Shown: one piece after another, positions 41,335 to 50,992 of the stretch
Numbering within the stretch: position 1 is the first letter of the stretch
Layout: each line of letters starts with the position of its first letter
Assembly: GCA_963743785.1 (NCBI GenBank)
Contig: CAVURD010000002.1
Location: 1-64,000, forward strand
Direction: 5' to 3'
DNA: 64,000 nucleotides
Source: Bog-473 sp963743785
Lineage (GTDB): Bacteria > Actinomycetota > Acidimicrobiia > Acidimicrobiales > RAAP-2
Made by a program: the position numbers and the translations under genes
Notes under the pieces: model-generated
Told to the model about the DNA's origin: nothing
Database searches by the model: none
Seen by the model: the letters and a program-made list of their open reading frames with translations, nothing else

Positions 41335-41580
41335 CGTCAGCACGGCGCCCCAGGGTCGGGCCGTGGGCCAGGCTCCGGACCAGGCAGAGGCCTGGAGAGA
41401 TCGCTTCGTCGAGCCGTTGCCGCCCCGTTGCCCCGCCTTCGCCACCCGGCGGAAGGTGAGCCACGCCGGCGACCCTGGCCCGGAGCGTCGGCACCCGGCG
41501 GGTAGGCTGGATCGCCGAACGAGACATACGGCCGAATCGAGGTGCGTCCCTGAAACGAGGGGCACAGGAGACCCGACGGA

Positions 41581-43500
41581 GTGATCCCGGGTTCGACGAG
41601 GGCCGCGACGAACGAGATGAGGCAGTCCGTGGCATCGGGTACGCAGCAGACAGAGCAGCTTGACCAGGTCATTGTCCGATTTGCCGGGGACTCCGGCGAC
41701 GGCATGCAGCTCACCGGGGACCGGTTCACCACATCGAGCGCCCATTTCGGCAACGACATGGCGACGTTCCCGGACTTCCCGGCCGAGATCCGGGCCCCGG
41801 CGGGCACCTTGAACGGCGTCTCGGCCTTCCAGGTGCACATCTCCGACCACGACATCCTGACCCCGGGCGACGCCCCCAACGTTCTGGTGGCCATGAACCC
41901 GGCGGCCCTCAAGGCCAACCTCGAGCTGATGGCCAAGGGGACCATCCTCCTGGTCAACAGCGATGCCTTCGAGGAGCGGAACCTGACCAAGGCCGGTTAC
42001 GCCGAGAACCCCCTGAGCGACGGCTCGCTGGGGGCCTACACGGTCTACGAAGTGCCGATGACCTCCATCACCCAGGAGGTGTGCAAGGAGGCCGGTGTCA
42101 AGCCCCGCGACGCCGAGCGGTCGAAGAACTTCTTCGCTCTGGGCCTGGTCAGCTGGCTCTACACCCGCCCCATCGACCCGACCCTGGAATGGATTACCGA
42201 GCGGTTCGGCTCCAAGCCCCAGGTGGCGGAGGCCAACCGTCGGGCTTTCAGAGCCGGCTTCGACTTCGGCGAGACGGCGGAGTTGTTCGAGTCGAACTAC
42301 GAGGTGCGGCCGGCTACCTTCGAGCCGGGCGAGTACGTCCAGGTCACCGGCAACTCGGCGCTGGCCTGGGGTCTCATCACGGCCTCCCGCCTGGCCGGCT
42401 TGCCCCTGTTCCTCGGCAGCTACCCCATCACGCCGGCCTCGGACATCCTTCATGAGCTGAGCCGGCGCAAAGAGTTCGGTATCCGCACTTTCCAGGCCGA
42501 GGACGAGATCGCCGGCATCGGCGCGGCCCTGGGGGCGGCGTTCGGCGGCTCGCTCGGTGTGACCACCACGAGCGGGCCCGGGCTCGATCTCAAGTCCGAG
42601 ACCATCGGGCTGGCCATCAACCTCGAGTTGCCGCTCCTCATCGTCGACGTGCAGCGGGGCGGGCCCTCCACCGGACTGCCGACCAAGACCGAGCAGGCCG
42701 ACCTGCTGCATGCCATGTACGGACGCCACGGCGAGGCCCCCCTGCCGATCATCGCGCCGCAGAACCCGAGCGATTGCTTCGCCGTCGCCATCGAAGCGAC
42801 TCGGCTGGCCGTCAAGTACCGCACGCCGGTGATCGTGCTCTCCGACGGCTACCTGGCCAATGGGGCCGAGCCGTGGCGCCTGCCCGACGTCGACGCCCTC
42901 CAGCCGATCGACCCCGACTTCGCCTCTGAGCCGAATCACATTGACGAGGACGGCACGGCCAGCTTCTGGCCCTATATCCGGGACGCCGAGACCCTGGCCC
43001 GCCCGTGGGCCCCGCCGGGTCTGCCGGGCCTCGAACACCGCATCGGCGGCCTCGAAAAGGCCGACGGCAGCGGCAACGTCGACTACGAAGGGGTCAACCA
43101 CGAGCTCATGGTGCACCTGCGCCGGAACAAGATCGCCGGCATTGCCGCCGACATCCCGCTGCTCGAAGTGAACGATGAGACGGGCGACGCCCAACTCCTG
43201 CTGGTGAGTTGGGGCTCGACCTATGCCGCCGTGGCCGCCGGCGTGAAACGGGTGCGGGCCCGCGGCATGAAGGTGGCCCACGCCCACCTGCGCTACCTCA
43301 ACCCGTTCCCGTCCAACCTGGGGGAGGTGCTCGATCGCTACACCCAGGTACTGGTGCCCGAGATCAACCTGGGACAGCTGAGCCGCATCTTGCGAGCGGA
43401 TTTCCTGGTCGACGCCCAGTCGTACAACAAGGTGCAGGGCGTGCCCTTCCGTGTCGGAGAGATCGAGGCAGCCATTGTTGCGCTGCTCGGAGGTATGTGA
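41581..43500 (+). CDS. korA: 2-oxoacid:ferredoxin oxidoreductase, alpha (gamma-alpha fused) subunit
   Basis: 639 residues. The N-terminal third is the gamma domain (V-I-V-R-F-A-G-D-S-G-D-G-M-Q-L-T-G-D-R), and the rest is the pyrimidine-binding alpha domain (G-S-Y-P-I-T-P-A-S-D-I-L-H-E-L, T-T-S-G-P-G-L-D-L-K, Q-R-G-G-P-S-T-G-L-P-T-K). This layout is typical of the oxygen-tolerant 2-oxoglutarate enzyme of Actinobacteria (KorAB). The GTG at 41581 is 10 nt after AGGAG; ATG 41617 is an alternative. A TAGGCT at 41513-41518 may be the -10. It overlaps korB by one base (TGATG). Confidence 0.92.
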   Translation: MIPGSTRAATNEMRQSVASGTQQTEQLDQVIVRFAGDSGDGMQLTGDRFTTSSAHFGNDMATFPDFPAEIRAPAGTLNGVSAFQVHISDHDILTPGDAPNVLVAMNPAALKANLELMAKGTILLVNSDAFEERNLTKAGYAENPLSDGSLGAYTVYEVPMTSITQEVCKEAGVKPRDAERSKNFFALGLVSWLYTRPIDPTLEWITERFGSKPQVAEANRRAFRAGFDFGETAELFESNYEVRPATFEPGEYVQVTGNSALAWGLITASRLAGLPLFLGSYPITPASDILHELSRRKEFGIRTFQAEDEIAGIGAALGAAFGGSLGVTTTSGPGLDLKSETIGLAINLELPLLIVDVQRGGPSTGLPTKTEQADLLHAMYGRHGEAPLPIIAPQNPSDCFAVAIEATRLAVKYRTPVIVLSDGYLANGAEPWRLPDVDALQPIDPDFASEPNHIDEDGTASFWPYIRDAETLARPWAPPGLPGLEHRIGGLEKADGSGNVDYEGVNHELMVHLRRNKIAGIAADIPLLEVNDETGDAQLLLVSWGSTYAAVAAGVKRVRARGMKVAHAHLRYLNPFPSNLGEVLDRYTQVLVPEINLGQLSRILRADFLVDAQSYNKVQGVPFRVGEIEAAIVALLGGM

Positions 43501-44525
43501 TGACGACGACCGCCGTACCGGTGACCACACGCAAGGACTGGAGCAGCGACCAGGAGGTCCGCTGGTGTCCGGGCTGCGGCGACTACTCCATCCTGGCCGC
43601 CGTCCAGATGATGATGCCCGACCTCGGCGTGCGACGTGAGAGCACGGTCTTCCTGTCCGGCATCGGCTGCGCCGCCCGATTCCCGTACTACATGAACACC
43701 TATGGCATGCACTCGATTCACGGGCGGGCGCCCGCCATCGCCACCGGTTTGGCCACCAGCCGTCCCGATCTCGACGTCTGGGTCATTTCGGGGGACGGTG
43801 ATGCCCTTTCCATCGGCGGCAACCACCTGATCCACGCCCTGCGGCGCAACGTGCGGGTGAACATCTTGATGTTCAACAATCAGATCTACGGGCTGACCAA
43901 GGGCCAGTACTCGCCGACCTCCGAAGTGGCCAAGGTGACCAAGTCCACCCCCTTCGGCTCACTCGACACACCGTTCAACCCGGTCAGCCTGGCCCTGGGT
44001 GCCGAGGCTTCGTTTGTCGCCCGCACCCACGACATGGACCGGGCCCACATGCAGGAGACCTTCCGTCGCGCCCATCAGCACAACGGGGCGGCGTTCGTCG
44101 AGGTGCTGCAGAACTGCAACGTCTTCAACGACGGTGCCTTCGAGAAGATCACCAGTCGGGACAATCGTCCGAGCATGCTCATCCCTCTGGCCCACAACCA
44201 GCCCATCACCTTCGGCCCCGAAGGTGAGGAGCGCGGGGTCATCCAGCGGTCGGACGGCCGCCTCGAGATCGTCTCGGTGGCCGAGGTGGGCACCGATTCC
44301 CTGCTCGTGCACGACGAGAACAGAGCGGACCCGAGTCTGGCCTTCGCCCTGTCCCGGCTGGCCCAGGGCCCCTACGAGCCGACGCCGATCGGCGTGTTCC
44401 GAGCCGTCGAACGGCCCGAGTACGGGGCCCAGATGTCCGAGCAGATCGTGCAGACCCAGGAGAAGCGTGGACTGGGCGACGTCGCGGCGCTGCTGCGCTC
44501 GGGCTCCAGCTGGACGGTCGACTAG
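43500..44525 (+). CDS. korB: 2-oxoacid:ferredoxin oxidoreductase, beta (TPP-binding) subunit
   Basis: 341 residues: W-C-P-G-C-G-D-Y-S-I, G-I-G-C-A-A-R-F-P-Y-Y, H-G-R-A-P-A-I-A-T-G, and the TPP/Mg motif G-D-G-D-A-L-S-I-G-G-N-H ... N-N-Q-I-Y-G-L-T-K-G-Q. Together with KorA it decarboxylates 2-oxoglutarate to succinyl-CoA and reduces ferredoxin, replacing or supplementing the dehydrogenase complex in the TCA cycle. GGAGG lies 8 nt before the ATG. The exact oxoacid is inferred from family resemblance. Confidence 0.93.
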   Translation: MTTTAVPVTTRKDWSSDQEVRWCPGCGDYSILAAVQMMMPDLGVRRESTVFLSGIGCAARFPYYMNTYGMHSIHGRAPAIATGLATSRPDLDVWVISGDGDALSIGGNHLIHALRRNVRVNILMFNNQIYGLTKGQYSPTSEVAKVTKSTPFGSLDTPFNPVSLALGAEASFVARTHDMDRAHMQETFRRAHQHNGAAFVEVLQNCNVFNDGAFEKITSRDNRPSMLIPLAHNQPITFGPEGEERGVIQRSDGRLEIVSVAEVGTDSLLVHDENRADPSLAFALSRLAQGPYEPTPIGVFRAVERPEYGAQMSEQIVQTQEKRGLGDVAALLRSGSSWTVD

Positions 44526-44581
44526 ATCCAGTTCTCAGGTGGCGATGCACTCGGCACCGATGGGGGCACGAGCCGTTCCCC

Positions 44582-44836
44582 ATGCGAGGCCTCAAATACG
44601 GCGGCGTGGGCACAACGGCTCTGGGCTGGATCCTGCGCGGCACCTTGTTCGCCGGAGTGGCGGTGTGGCTGGCCTATCTCCGAACCTGGCAGCAGCAGCA
44701 CACACCACCCGAAGTGTCGACTGGTGGCGGGGGGGTCGAGGGAAAGGAATCCGAGAGTGTCACGTCGCCCCGGGCGACCACTCCTTGGAGTGAGCGACGC
44801 CCAGTGGTGATCACGCCGGCGAAGGTCAGCGAGTAG
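44582..44836 (+). CDS. Small putative membrane protein
   Basis: 84 residues with one hydrophobic segment (L-G-W-I-L-R-G-T-L-F-A-G-V-A-V-W-L-A-Y-L) and a hydrophilic tail. No ribosome binding site, and it overlaps the end of the convergent gene by 11 bp. It may be chance, though the segment resembles a single-pass protein. Confidence 0.3.
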   Translation: MRGLKYGGVGTTALGWILRGTLFAGVAVWLAYLRTWQQQHTPPEVSTGGGGVEGKESESVTSPRATTPWSERRPVVITPAKVSE

Positions 44837-45635
44837 GAACCACCGAGTCGAGGGCGATCGCCATCCGCTCCGTGTAGCGCACCGCCCCGAGCGGACCGGC
44901 CGCCTCCGAGACGTTGACCGTCTCCCGCTGGCGGAGGATGAGGCCGTTCTGCAGGGAGATCCAGTAGGTATTGGGGTTGGTGCCGGACTGCGAGCCCGAG
45001 AAGGAGAGGGTGAGGCGTGTCCGCAGCGCCGGCACGGTGCCCCCTCCGACATTGACGAACGACGTGCCCATGACCTGGCCCGAAAACACGACGGTCTCGC
45101 CGGGCGAATGGCACGTCGTGCGCCATCTCTCGCCGATGGAGGGATGGGGTGGTACGAAATACGTCCCGGCCGGGCAGTCGATGACACTCGTCGTCTGCGT
45201 TCCGGCGATCTGCTCGTACGACACGACGGCTTTGATGTCGAGTGTCCCGTTCTCGTTTGAACACTCCACCAGCCCTTCCATGTGCTGCTCCAGGGGATCC
45301 CATTTCATGGTGGCGCATCCGGCACCGTCGGTCACGATCATGTTTGAAGCAGCGGGGAACGAACGACTGATGTCGCCGATGCTCAAGTGTTCGCTTCCCG
45401 ACGTGCGGTACCGGTAGACCCCGGACGACGGAAGGCCCGCACTTCTGGCGTCGCCGGTCTTCTGATCCTGGCGATACTGACGGAGGGCCTGGGCGAGATT
45501 GACTTGGGTCCGAGGAGTGCGGAGCACGAAATACCAGAACCCGGCCGCGACCGCCACGATCAGGGTGACCAGGGTGACGAACCCGATGCCTAGCGTCCAC
45601 AGCTTGTGTTGAGTGACCCACGTCAAGGCCGGCAT
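44826..45635 (-). CDS. Membrane-anchored hypothetical protein
   Basis: 269 residues. A TM helix at about 12-38 (L-G-I-G-F-V-T-L-V-T-L-I-V-A-V-A-A-G-F-W) follows a short cytoplasmic start, then an extracytoplasmic beta-rich domain with four Cys (G-A-G-C-A-T, V-E-C-S-N, I-D-C-P-A-G, T-C-H-S). It includes W-D-P-L-E-Q-H-M-E-G-L and repeated T-L-S-F/T-V-N-V segments. TACAGT lies 8 nt before the ATG. No family recognised. Confidence 0.6.
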   Translation of the reverse strand: MPALTWVTQHKLWTLGIGFVTLVTLIVAVAAGFWYFVLRTPRTQVNLAQALRQYRQDQKTGDARSAGLPSSGVYRYRTSGSEHLSIGDISRSFPAASNMIVTDGAGCATMKWDPLEQHMEGLVECSNENGTLDIKAVVSYEQIAGTQTTSVIDCPAGTYFVPPHPSIGERWRTTCHSPGETVVFSGQVMGTSFVNVGGGTVPALRTRLTLSFSGSQSGTNPNTYWISLQNGLILRQRETVNVSEAAGPLGAVRYTERMAIALDSVVPTR

Positions 45636-46031
45636 ACCTCAGTACTGTAGGTCCCGCCTCACGCCGGCCTCCAGCGCCTCCAGTGAGCCCACCCGTGGAC
45701 CGCCTCAGTTCCAGGTCCTCGGCTCGGTCCAGCTCCAGCGTGTGGGCGCAGGGGGGCGGACTCCTCCCGAGGCGGCGGTCGGAGAGCCTCCGCAGCTCAT
45801 GGAGGCTGGGTGGCTGAGTGGCTGAGTGGCGCAGTGGCTCAGTGGCTGAGTGGCTGACTGGCGCACGAGCAGCTTCACCGCCTCACGGGCGCTACGTGAC
45901 TCTTCGGATTCGAGCGGGTACGCCGTGAGCGAAGGGGAGCACTCGATGCCACGTCGTCCGGAATGGACCTCACTGACCCAGCTGTAGGTGAAACCCACGG
46001 GGGTCAACGACCGGAGATGCGGCCGATGAAC
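45636..46031. other. Intergenic region with 8-bp tandem repeat
   Basis: No supported gene. It contains an 8-bp tandem repeat (GAGTGGCT and variants) at about 45808-45863. The open frame covering this region is low-complexity and unsupported. Confidence 0.7.
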
Positions 46032-46388
46032 CTATTCGGGATGGCTCGTGACGTTGATCACGTTGCCATCGGGAGCACGAACGAAGAATCTGCGCAAACC
46101 CCACGACTCTTCCGTGAGTGGGTAGACGATCTCGAACCCACGCCGTCTGGCCTCCTCGTACGCCTCTTCAATGCCGGAACCGACATGGACTGAGATGGCA
46201 GAATCCCGAGGTGCTTTCGCGTCGCGGGTCACGAGCTGGATGTGGGCCCCGCCGTCCGGGGATTGGTAGTGGGCGACCCACCCGAGGTTGAATCCCTCGA
46301 CGCTCAAACCTAGATAGTCCGTGTAGAAGTCACGGGCAGCTGCAATGTCGTCAACTGGAAGATTTGCAACAACTCCGGATACTCGCAT
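46032..46388 (-). CDS. VOC (glyoxalase fold) protein
   Basis: 118 residues: V-V-A-N-L-P-V-D-D-I-A-A-A-R-D-F-Y-T-D-Y-L-G-L, H-I-Q-L-V-T and R-A-P-D-G-N-V-I-N-V-T-S-H are the standard VOC module pattern. GAGGAGG lies 3-9 nt before the ATG, and TATGGT (rc 46415-46420) is a good -10 just upstream. Substrate unknown. The 187 bp behind it holds only a 12-bp doublet (46441-46464). Confidence 0.75.
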   Translation of the reverse strand: MRVSGVVANLPVDDIAAARDFYTDYLGLSVEGFNLGWVAHYQSPDGGAHIQLVTRDAKAPRDSAISVHVGSGIEEAYEEARRRGFEIVYPLTEESWGLRRFFVRAPDGNVINVTSHPE

Positions 46389-46575
46389 TCATCCTCCTCG
46401 AATCGAATGTCGGGACCATACATTCGGCACCTACGTCCCGGTGATATGTCCCGTGATATGTCCCGTGACGGGTTATCCACACGCCCGGAAACGCCCTGCC
46501 GGGCGAGGTATCTCTCGCCACACTGACTGGCTGGCCAGACCGCCAGACCCCGCTGATGGAAAAGCCGAAAAAGCC

Positions 46576-47775
46576 CTACGTGTCCAGGGAGCGGAAGACC
46601 ATGCCGGTGCGGGGCTTGGGGCTGAAATAGGTCGTCTTCGGAGTCATACGGCGTCGCTCGCCGGCCCACTGCGATATCTGCGCCACGGTCACCGGCCGTA
46701 ACAAGATGGCCGCCTGGGCCGTGCCGTCCTGCAACGCATCGGTGGCTTCGCGGACGCTGTGCCGGTAGGCCAGGTCGTGGGGCGGAAGATGGGACAAGAC
46801 CACGGCGACCAGGCTGGAATCGAGGTCGTTGCCGGCGGCGATGGAGGTCTCGTCGTGCGGGAGAAGGAGATGGGCGTTCCCGCCGGTGATCAGCACCAGG
46901 GAGTTGGAATCGGCCAGAGCGGCGAGGGTCCGCTCATCGGCCGTGCCCGCACGCACCACGTCGAACCAGGCCGAGAAGGCCTCGATCAGGTCAAAGTCCT
47001 CCGGGAGCCCGGCAATGGTGCGGTGGATGGCGCCAACAGTCAGCTGGTCGTCGGCCAGTTCGGTGATGAGGGCCATCACGAGGTCGTACGGGCCCGGGCT
47101 GTCGCCGTTGGCGGCCCGGCACTCGGCTTGGTAGGTGCGGGCCGTCTCGTAGCGGTGATGGCCGTCGGCGATGACCACCGGTGAGGTGTCGACGGCCTCG
47201 GCCACCGCGGCGATGGAGTCGGCATCATCGAGCACCCAGAGCTGGTGGCGCACGCCGTCGTCGTCGTAGGCATCGGCCACCGGCTCGTCGTCGCTCGGAT
47301 CGAACGTGGCGGTCAGGCCCTTCGTCATGGACAGGCCCCAGATGGGGGAGAGATTGGCTCGGGTGGCACGAAGGAGTTCGAGTCGGTCGCTCTTGGCCTT
47401 GGGCATCGTCTCTTCGTGGGGCCGGATGTCGGTCTCTTGGCCCGGAAGGGCCAGGCCCAGGGCACCGATGACGCCCGTGGAGGTACGCCCCGCCGTGTCG
47501 GTCATCCGGTAGGGGTAGAGGCTCGGCGTGGGATCGGGACGGAGGAGGCCCTCTTGCCAACGGGCGAAGAGGGCCTTGGCCACGGCGTAGCGGTCCATGC
47601 CGGCGGCCAAATCAGGTTCGGGCAACTCGACCAGGACGGCGTTGGCGAAGTGTCGGGAAGCCAGGCGCACCCGTTCGGCCGAGGTGATCACGTCGTAGGG
47701 CGGGGCGATCACCTGGGCGATGGGCGTGGAAAGCGCGGCATATCGCAGGCCACGGAACGGTTCCAAGCGAGGCAT
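46576..47775 (-). CDS. DUF1015 family protein
   Basis: About 399 residues, starting M-P-R-L-E-P-F-R-G-L-R-Y, the usual DUF1015 start; the GTG at 47793 would add six residues. It contains V-I-A-P-P-Y-D-V-I, L-Y-P-Y-R-M, A-D-G-H-H-R-Y-E-T-A and a C-terminal M-T-P-K-T-T-Y-F-S-P-K-P. The family is conserved but without a settled function. CAGAGT lies 6 nt before the ATG (one base off the leaderless pattern) and there is no ribosome binding site. Confidence 0.85.
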   Translation of the reverse strand: MPRLEPFRGLRYAALSTPIAQVIAPPYDVITSAERVRLASRHFANAVLVELPEPDLAAGMDRYAVAKALFARWQEGLLRPDPTPSLYPYRMTDTAGRTSTGVIGALGLALPGQETDIRPHEETMPKAKSDRLELLRATRANLSPIWGLSMTKGLTATFDPSDDEPVADAYDDDGVRHQLWVLDDADSIAAVAEAVDTSPVVIADGHHRYETARTYQAECRAANGDSPGPYDLVMALITELADDQLTVGAIHRTIAGLPEDFDLIEAFSAWFDVVRAGTADERTLAALADSNSLVLITGGNAHLLLPHDETSIAAGNDLDSSLVAVVLSHLPPHDLAYRHSVREATDALQDGTAQAAILLRPVTVAQISQWAGERRRMTPKTTYFSPKPRTGMVFRSLDT

Positions 47776-47834
47776 CGGCCAACTCTGGCACACCGGGACC
47801 TGGGACGGGCGAGGCGGCCCCGTACACTGGCGGG

Positions 47835-48458
47835 GTGGACGAAGCAGCGGGTCTGGACCGGATTCTGACCGCGCCCAACGTGATCACGCTGGTGCGGCTC
47901 CTCTGTATCCCCCTGTTCCTCTGGCTGCTCTTCGCCGATCACCGCCAGATTCTGGCGGCCATCCTCCTGGCGGCGCTCGGGGCCACGGACTGGATCGACG
48001 GCCACGTCGCCCGGCGCTACCACCAGGTCTCCACACTCGGGAAGGTCCTCGACCCGGCGGCTGACCGGATCCTGGTGGGGACCGCCGTCATCTCGGTCAT
48101 GATCTACCACGCCGTGCCGTTGTGGTTCGGCTTCGCCACCATCGCCCGGGAGATCCTGGTCTCGCTCATGGTGCTGTTGCTGGCCTCGCTGGGCGCGGCG
48201 CGGATTGATGTGTTGTGGGTGGGCAAAGCGGGCACATTCGCCCTCATGACCGCGTACCCGGGATTCCTGCTCACCTACGGCACCGCCGGCTGGCAGATGG
48301 ATCTGCGGGTGGCGGTGTGGATCATCGGCGGGATCGGCCTGACGCTGGCCTGGATCGCCGCGGCCAGCTATGTGCCCCCCGCCCGTATGGCGTTGCGGCA
48401 GGGCCGGGTGGCCCGGCGGAGCGCCGATCGCGCCGAGCCGACCGGGAGCGCCGTATGA
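47835..48458 (+). CDS. pgsA: CDP-alcohol phosphatidyltransferase (PgsA-like)
   Basis: 207 residues, polytopic. The CDP-alcohol motif is complete: D-W-I-D-G-H-V-A-R-R-Y-H-Q-V-S-T-L-G-K-V-L-D-P-A-A-D (two parts, residues about 47-73), with all four Asp. Hydrophobic helices flank it. Most likely phosphatidylglycerophosphate synthase, but other head groups (inositol phosphate, cardiolipin) cannot be ruled out. TACACT lies exactly 6 nt before the GTG, suggesting a leaderless mRNA. Confidence 0.85.
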   Translation: MDEAAGLDRILTAPNVITLVRLLCIPLFLWLLFADHRQILAAILLAALGATDWIDGHVARRYHQVSTLGKVLDPAADRILVGTAVISVMIYHAVPLWFGFATIAREILVSLMVLLLASLGAARIDVLWVGKAGTFALMTAYPGFLLTYGTAGWQMDLRVAVWIIGGIGLTLAWIAAASYVPPARMALRQGRVARRSADRAEPTGSAV

Positions 48459-48488
48459 CCGCGAGCGCCGAGTGACCGCGAGCACCGA

Positions 48489-50981
48489 GTGAAGGCCGTC
48501 ATCATGGCCGGTGGTGAGGGCACCCGTCTGCGCCCGCAGACCTCCAATCTGCCCAAGCCGATGTTGCCGCTGGTCGGCCGGCCGATGATGGAGCACATCG
48601 TCTCCTTGCTCCGGCGACACGACGTGACCGACATCGTGGTCACGGTGGCCTTCCTGCCCAACGCCATCCGCAGTTACTTCGGCGACGGATCCGAGCTCGG
48701 GGTGCGCATGGTCTACGCCACCGAGGAGACGCCGTTGGGTACGGCCGGTTCGGTGCGCAACGCACACGACGAATTGGACGAGCGCTTCCTGGTCATTTCC
48801 GGTGACGTCCTGACCGACATCGACCTGACCGCAGTGGTGGAGTTCCACGAGAAGAGCGGCGCGTTGGCCACGCTGGCGCTGTGCGCCGTCGACAACCCGC
48901 TGGAGTTCGGCATCGTCATCACCCGCGAGGACGGCAGCGTCGAACGCTTCTTGGAGAAGCCGGGGTGGGGACAGGTGTTCAGCGACACCATCAACACCGG
49001 CATCTACGTGCTGGAGCCTGAGATCTTCGACCTGATCCCCGAGGGGCGTTCCGTCGACTTCTCCTCGGAGGTGTTCCCGGCTGCCCTCGACGCGGGGAAG
49101 GCCGTCTTCGGCTACGTGGCCGACGGCTACTGGGAGGACGTCGGGACCACGGCCGCCTACCTCAAGGCGCACCAGGACATCCTCGACGGCAACGTCGAAG
49201 TGGATATGACCGGTTTCGAGCTGCGCCCGGGCGTGTGGCTGGGCAAGGGGTCATCGGTCGATCCATCGGCTCGCATCGACGGGCCGGCCTTCATCGGGGA
49301 GAACTGCACCATCGACCAGGACGCCGTGTTGGGGTCCTATACGACCCTCGGAGCCAACGTGCGGATGGCCGAGCGGGCCGAGGTCCGGCACTCGGTGATC
49401 GGGGAGAACGCCTATTTGGGGCCGTCGGCGCGGGTGGAGGGTTCGGTGCTGGGCCGGTCCTGCGACCTGCGCCACGGCGCCCGGTGCGAGCCGGGTTCGG
49501 TGGTGGGGGAGGGCTGCCTCATCGGGGCCGAGGCCGCCGTGCGGGGCGACGTCAAGGTCTACCCCTACAAGGTGGTCGAAGCCGGGGCCCAGGTGAACTC
49601 CTCCATCGTGTGGGAGTCGGGCGGGGCCCGGACGCTCTTCGGCCGGGAGGGCGTGAGCGGCATCGCCAACGTGGATGTCAGCCCAGAGCTGGCCGTGCGC
49701 CTGGCCAAGGCCTGGGCCTCGACCCTCGAGAAGGGCGCCTTCATCACCACCTCGCGCGACACCAGCCGGGCCGCGCGGGTGCTCAAGCGGGCCTTGATGG
49801 TCGGCTGCAACGCGGTCGGGGTGAACGTCACCGACCTCGAGGTGGCGACCATTCCGGTGACCCGCCATCACATCCGGACTCGCGGGAGCCAGGCGGGCCT
49901 GACCGTGCGTCTGAGCCCGCACGATCCCCAGTCGGTCGTCATCCGCTTCTTCGACGACCAGGGACTGGACCTCTCGGAGAATGACCAGCGACGTATCGAG
50001 CGGCTGTACCACCGCGAGGAGTTTCGCCGCGTCACGGCCGGGGACATCGGCGACATCGAGTTCTCCCCGCGAGCGGTGGAGCACTACACGGCTGACCTGG
50101 TCGAGGCGTTCGGCCTGCGCGCCGTACCCCGGCGCGATCTGAAACTTGTGCTCGACCTCTCGTACGGCGCCGGCAGCTTTGTGATGCCCAACTTGCTGGC
50201 TAAGGTCGGAGCCGATGTGCTGAGCATCAACCCGTACGCGCAGACGCCGGGCATGATCGCGGTCGAACTGAACACCAGCACGGGGCGGGTGGCGGATACC
50301 GTGCGCGGTTCGGGAGCTGACTTGGGCGCGGTGATCGACGCTGGTGGTGAGCACCTGACTCTGGTCGATGGCACCGGGCGGGTCCTGACCAATGACGAAG
50401 CACTGATGGCGTACCTGGAACTGATCACCGCAGTCGTGGGCCGGGCGCGGGTGGCCCTCCCGGTGACCACCAGCACGCAGGCCGAGGAATTGTGCGCCGC
50501 TCGCGGCACCGAGGTGCTCGCCACGGCACTGTCTCCGTCGGGTCTGATGGAGGCGGCGGCGTCGGGCGGCGTGGTCTTCGCGGCCGATCAAGAGGGGGGC
50601 TACATCTTCCCCGCCTTCCTCCCCTCCTTCGATGCCGCCGCCGCCCTGGTGGAGCTGATCGCCCTGTTGGGGCGGGCCGGAGAATCCCTGGCCGACGTGG
50701 TCAAGCGGGTCCCCGAAATCCCCATCCTGCACTCCGAGGTGGAGACGCCTTTCGAACAAAAGGGCCTGGTCATGCGTACGCTCATGGAACAGATGGTCGA
50801 TGAGGAGCGTGAGGTGCTCCTGGTCGACGGGATCAAGGTGCGGACGCTGGACGGATGGGTGTTGGTGGTGCCCGACCCCGAAGAGCCTTCGACACATATC
50901 TGGGCCGAGGGAGACGACTGGGCCGGCTCGGCGCGGCTCACCGAGGAGTACGTCGACCGGTTGTACGAGATACTCAGATAG
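48489..50981 (+). CDS. Nucleotidyltransferase / phosphomannomutase-like fusion (ManC-type)
   Basis: 830 residues. About 1-235 is a sugar-nucleotide transferase domain (V-I-M-A-G-G-E-G-T-R-L-R-P, N-L-P-K-P-M-L-P-L, catalytic-type V-I-S-G-D-V-L-T-D). About 240-380 is a left-handed beta-helix of hexapeptides. The rest aligns with phosphohexomutases. The phosphoserine loop T-x-S-H-N-P is not found; the equivalent place reads T-T-S-R-D-T-S-R, as I recall for related actinobacterial/cyanobacterial fusions, so mutase activity is doubtful. Probably makes GDP-mannose or a related sugar nucleotide for the envelope. It lies 30 bp after pgsA and shares its transcript. Confidence 0.82.
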   Translation: MKAVIMAGGEGTRLRPQTSNLPKPMLPLVGRPMMEHIVSLLRRHDVTDIVVTVAFLPNAIRSYFGDGSELGVRMVYATEETPLGTAGSVRNAHDELDERFLVISGDVLTDIDLTAVVEFHEKSGALATLALCAVDNPLEFGIVITREDGSVERFLEKPGWGQVFSDTINTGIYVLEPEIFDLIPEGRSVDFSSEVFPAALDAGKAVFGYVADGYWEDVGTTAAYLKAHQDILDGNVEVDMTGFELRPGVWLGKGSSVDPSARIDGPAFIGENCTIDQDAVLGSYTTLGANVRMAERAEVRHSVIGENAYLGPSARVEGSVLGRSCDLRHGARCEPGSVVGEGCLIGAEAAVRGDVKVYPYKVVEAGAQVNSSIVWESGGARTLFGREGVSGIANVDVSPELAVRLAKAWASTLEKGAFITTSRDTSRAARVLKRALMVGCNAVGVNVTDLEVATIPVTRHHIRTRGSQAGLTVRLSPHDPQSVVIRFFDDQGLDLSENDQRRIERLYHREEFRRVTAGDIGDIEFSPRAVEHYTADLVEAFGLRAVPRRDLKLVLDLSYGAGSFVMPNLLAKVGADVLSINPYAQTPGMIAVELNTSTGRVADTVRGSGADLGAVIDAGGEHLTLVDGTGRVLTNDEALMAYLELITAVVGRARVALPVTTSTQAEELCAARGTEVLATALSPSGLMEAAASGGVVFAADQEGGYIFPAFLPSFDAAAALVELIALLGRAGESLADVVKRVPEIPILHSEVETPFEQKGLVMRTLMEQMVDEEREVLLVDGIKVRTLDGWVLVVPDPEEPSTHIWAEGDDWAGSARLTEEYVDRLYEILR

Positions 50982-50992
50982 GGTCGCCGTTC

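Noticed and set aside
40756..43530. 924-codon minus-strand frame opposite the aldolase, korA and the start of korB
   Set aside because: Same reason; it crosses two gene boundaries and reads as His/Gly/Arg-rich noise.
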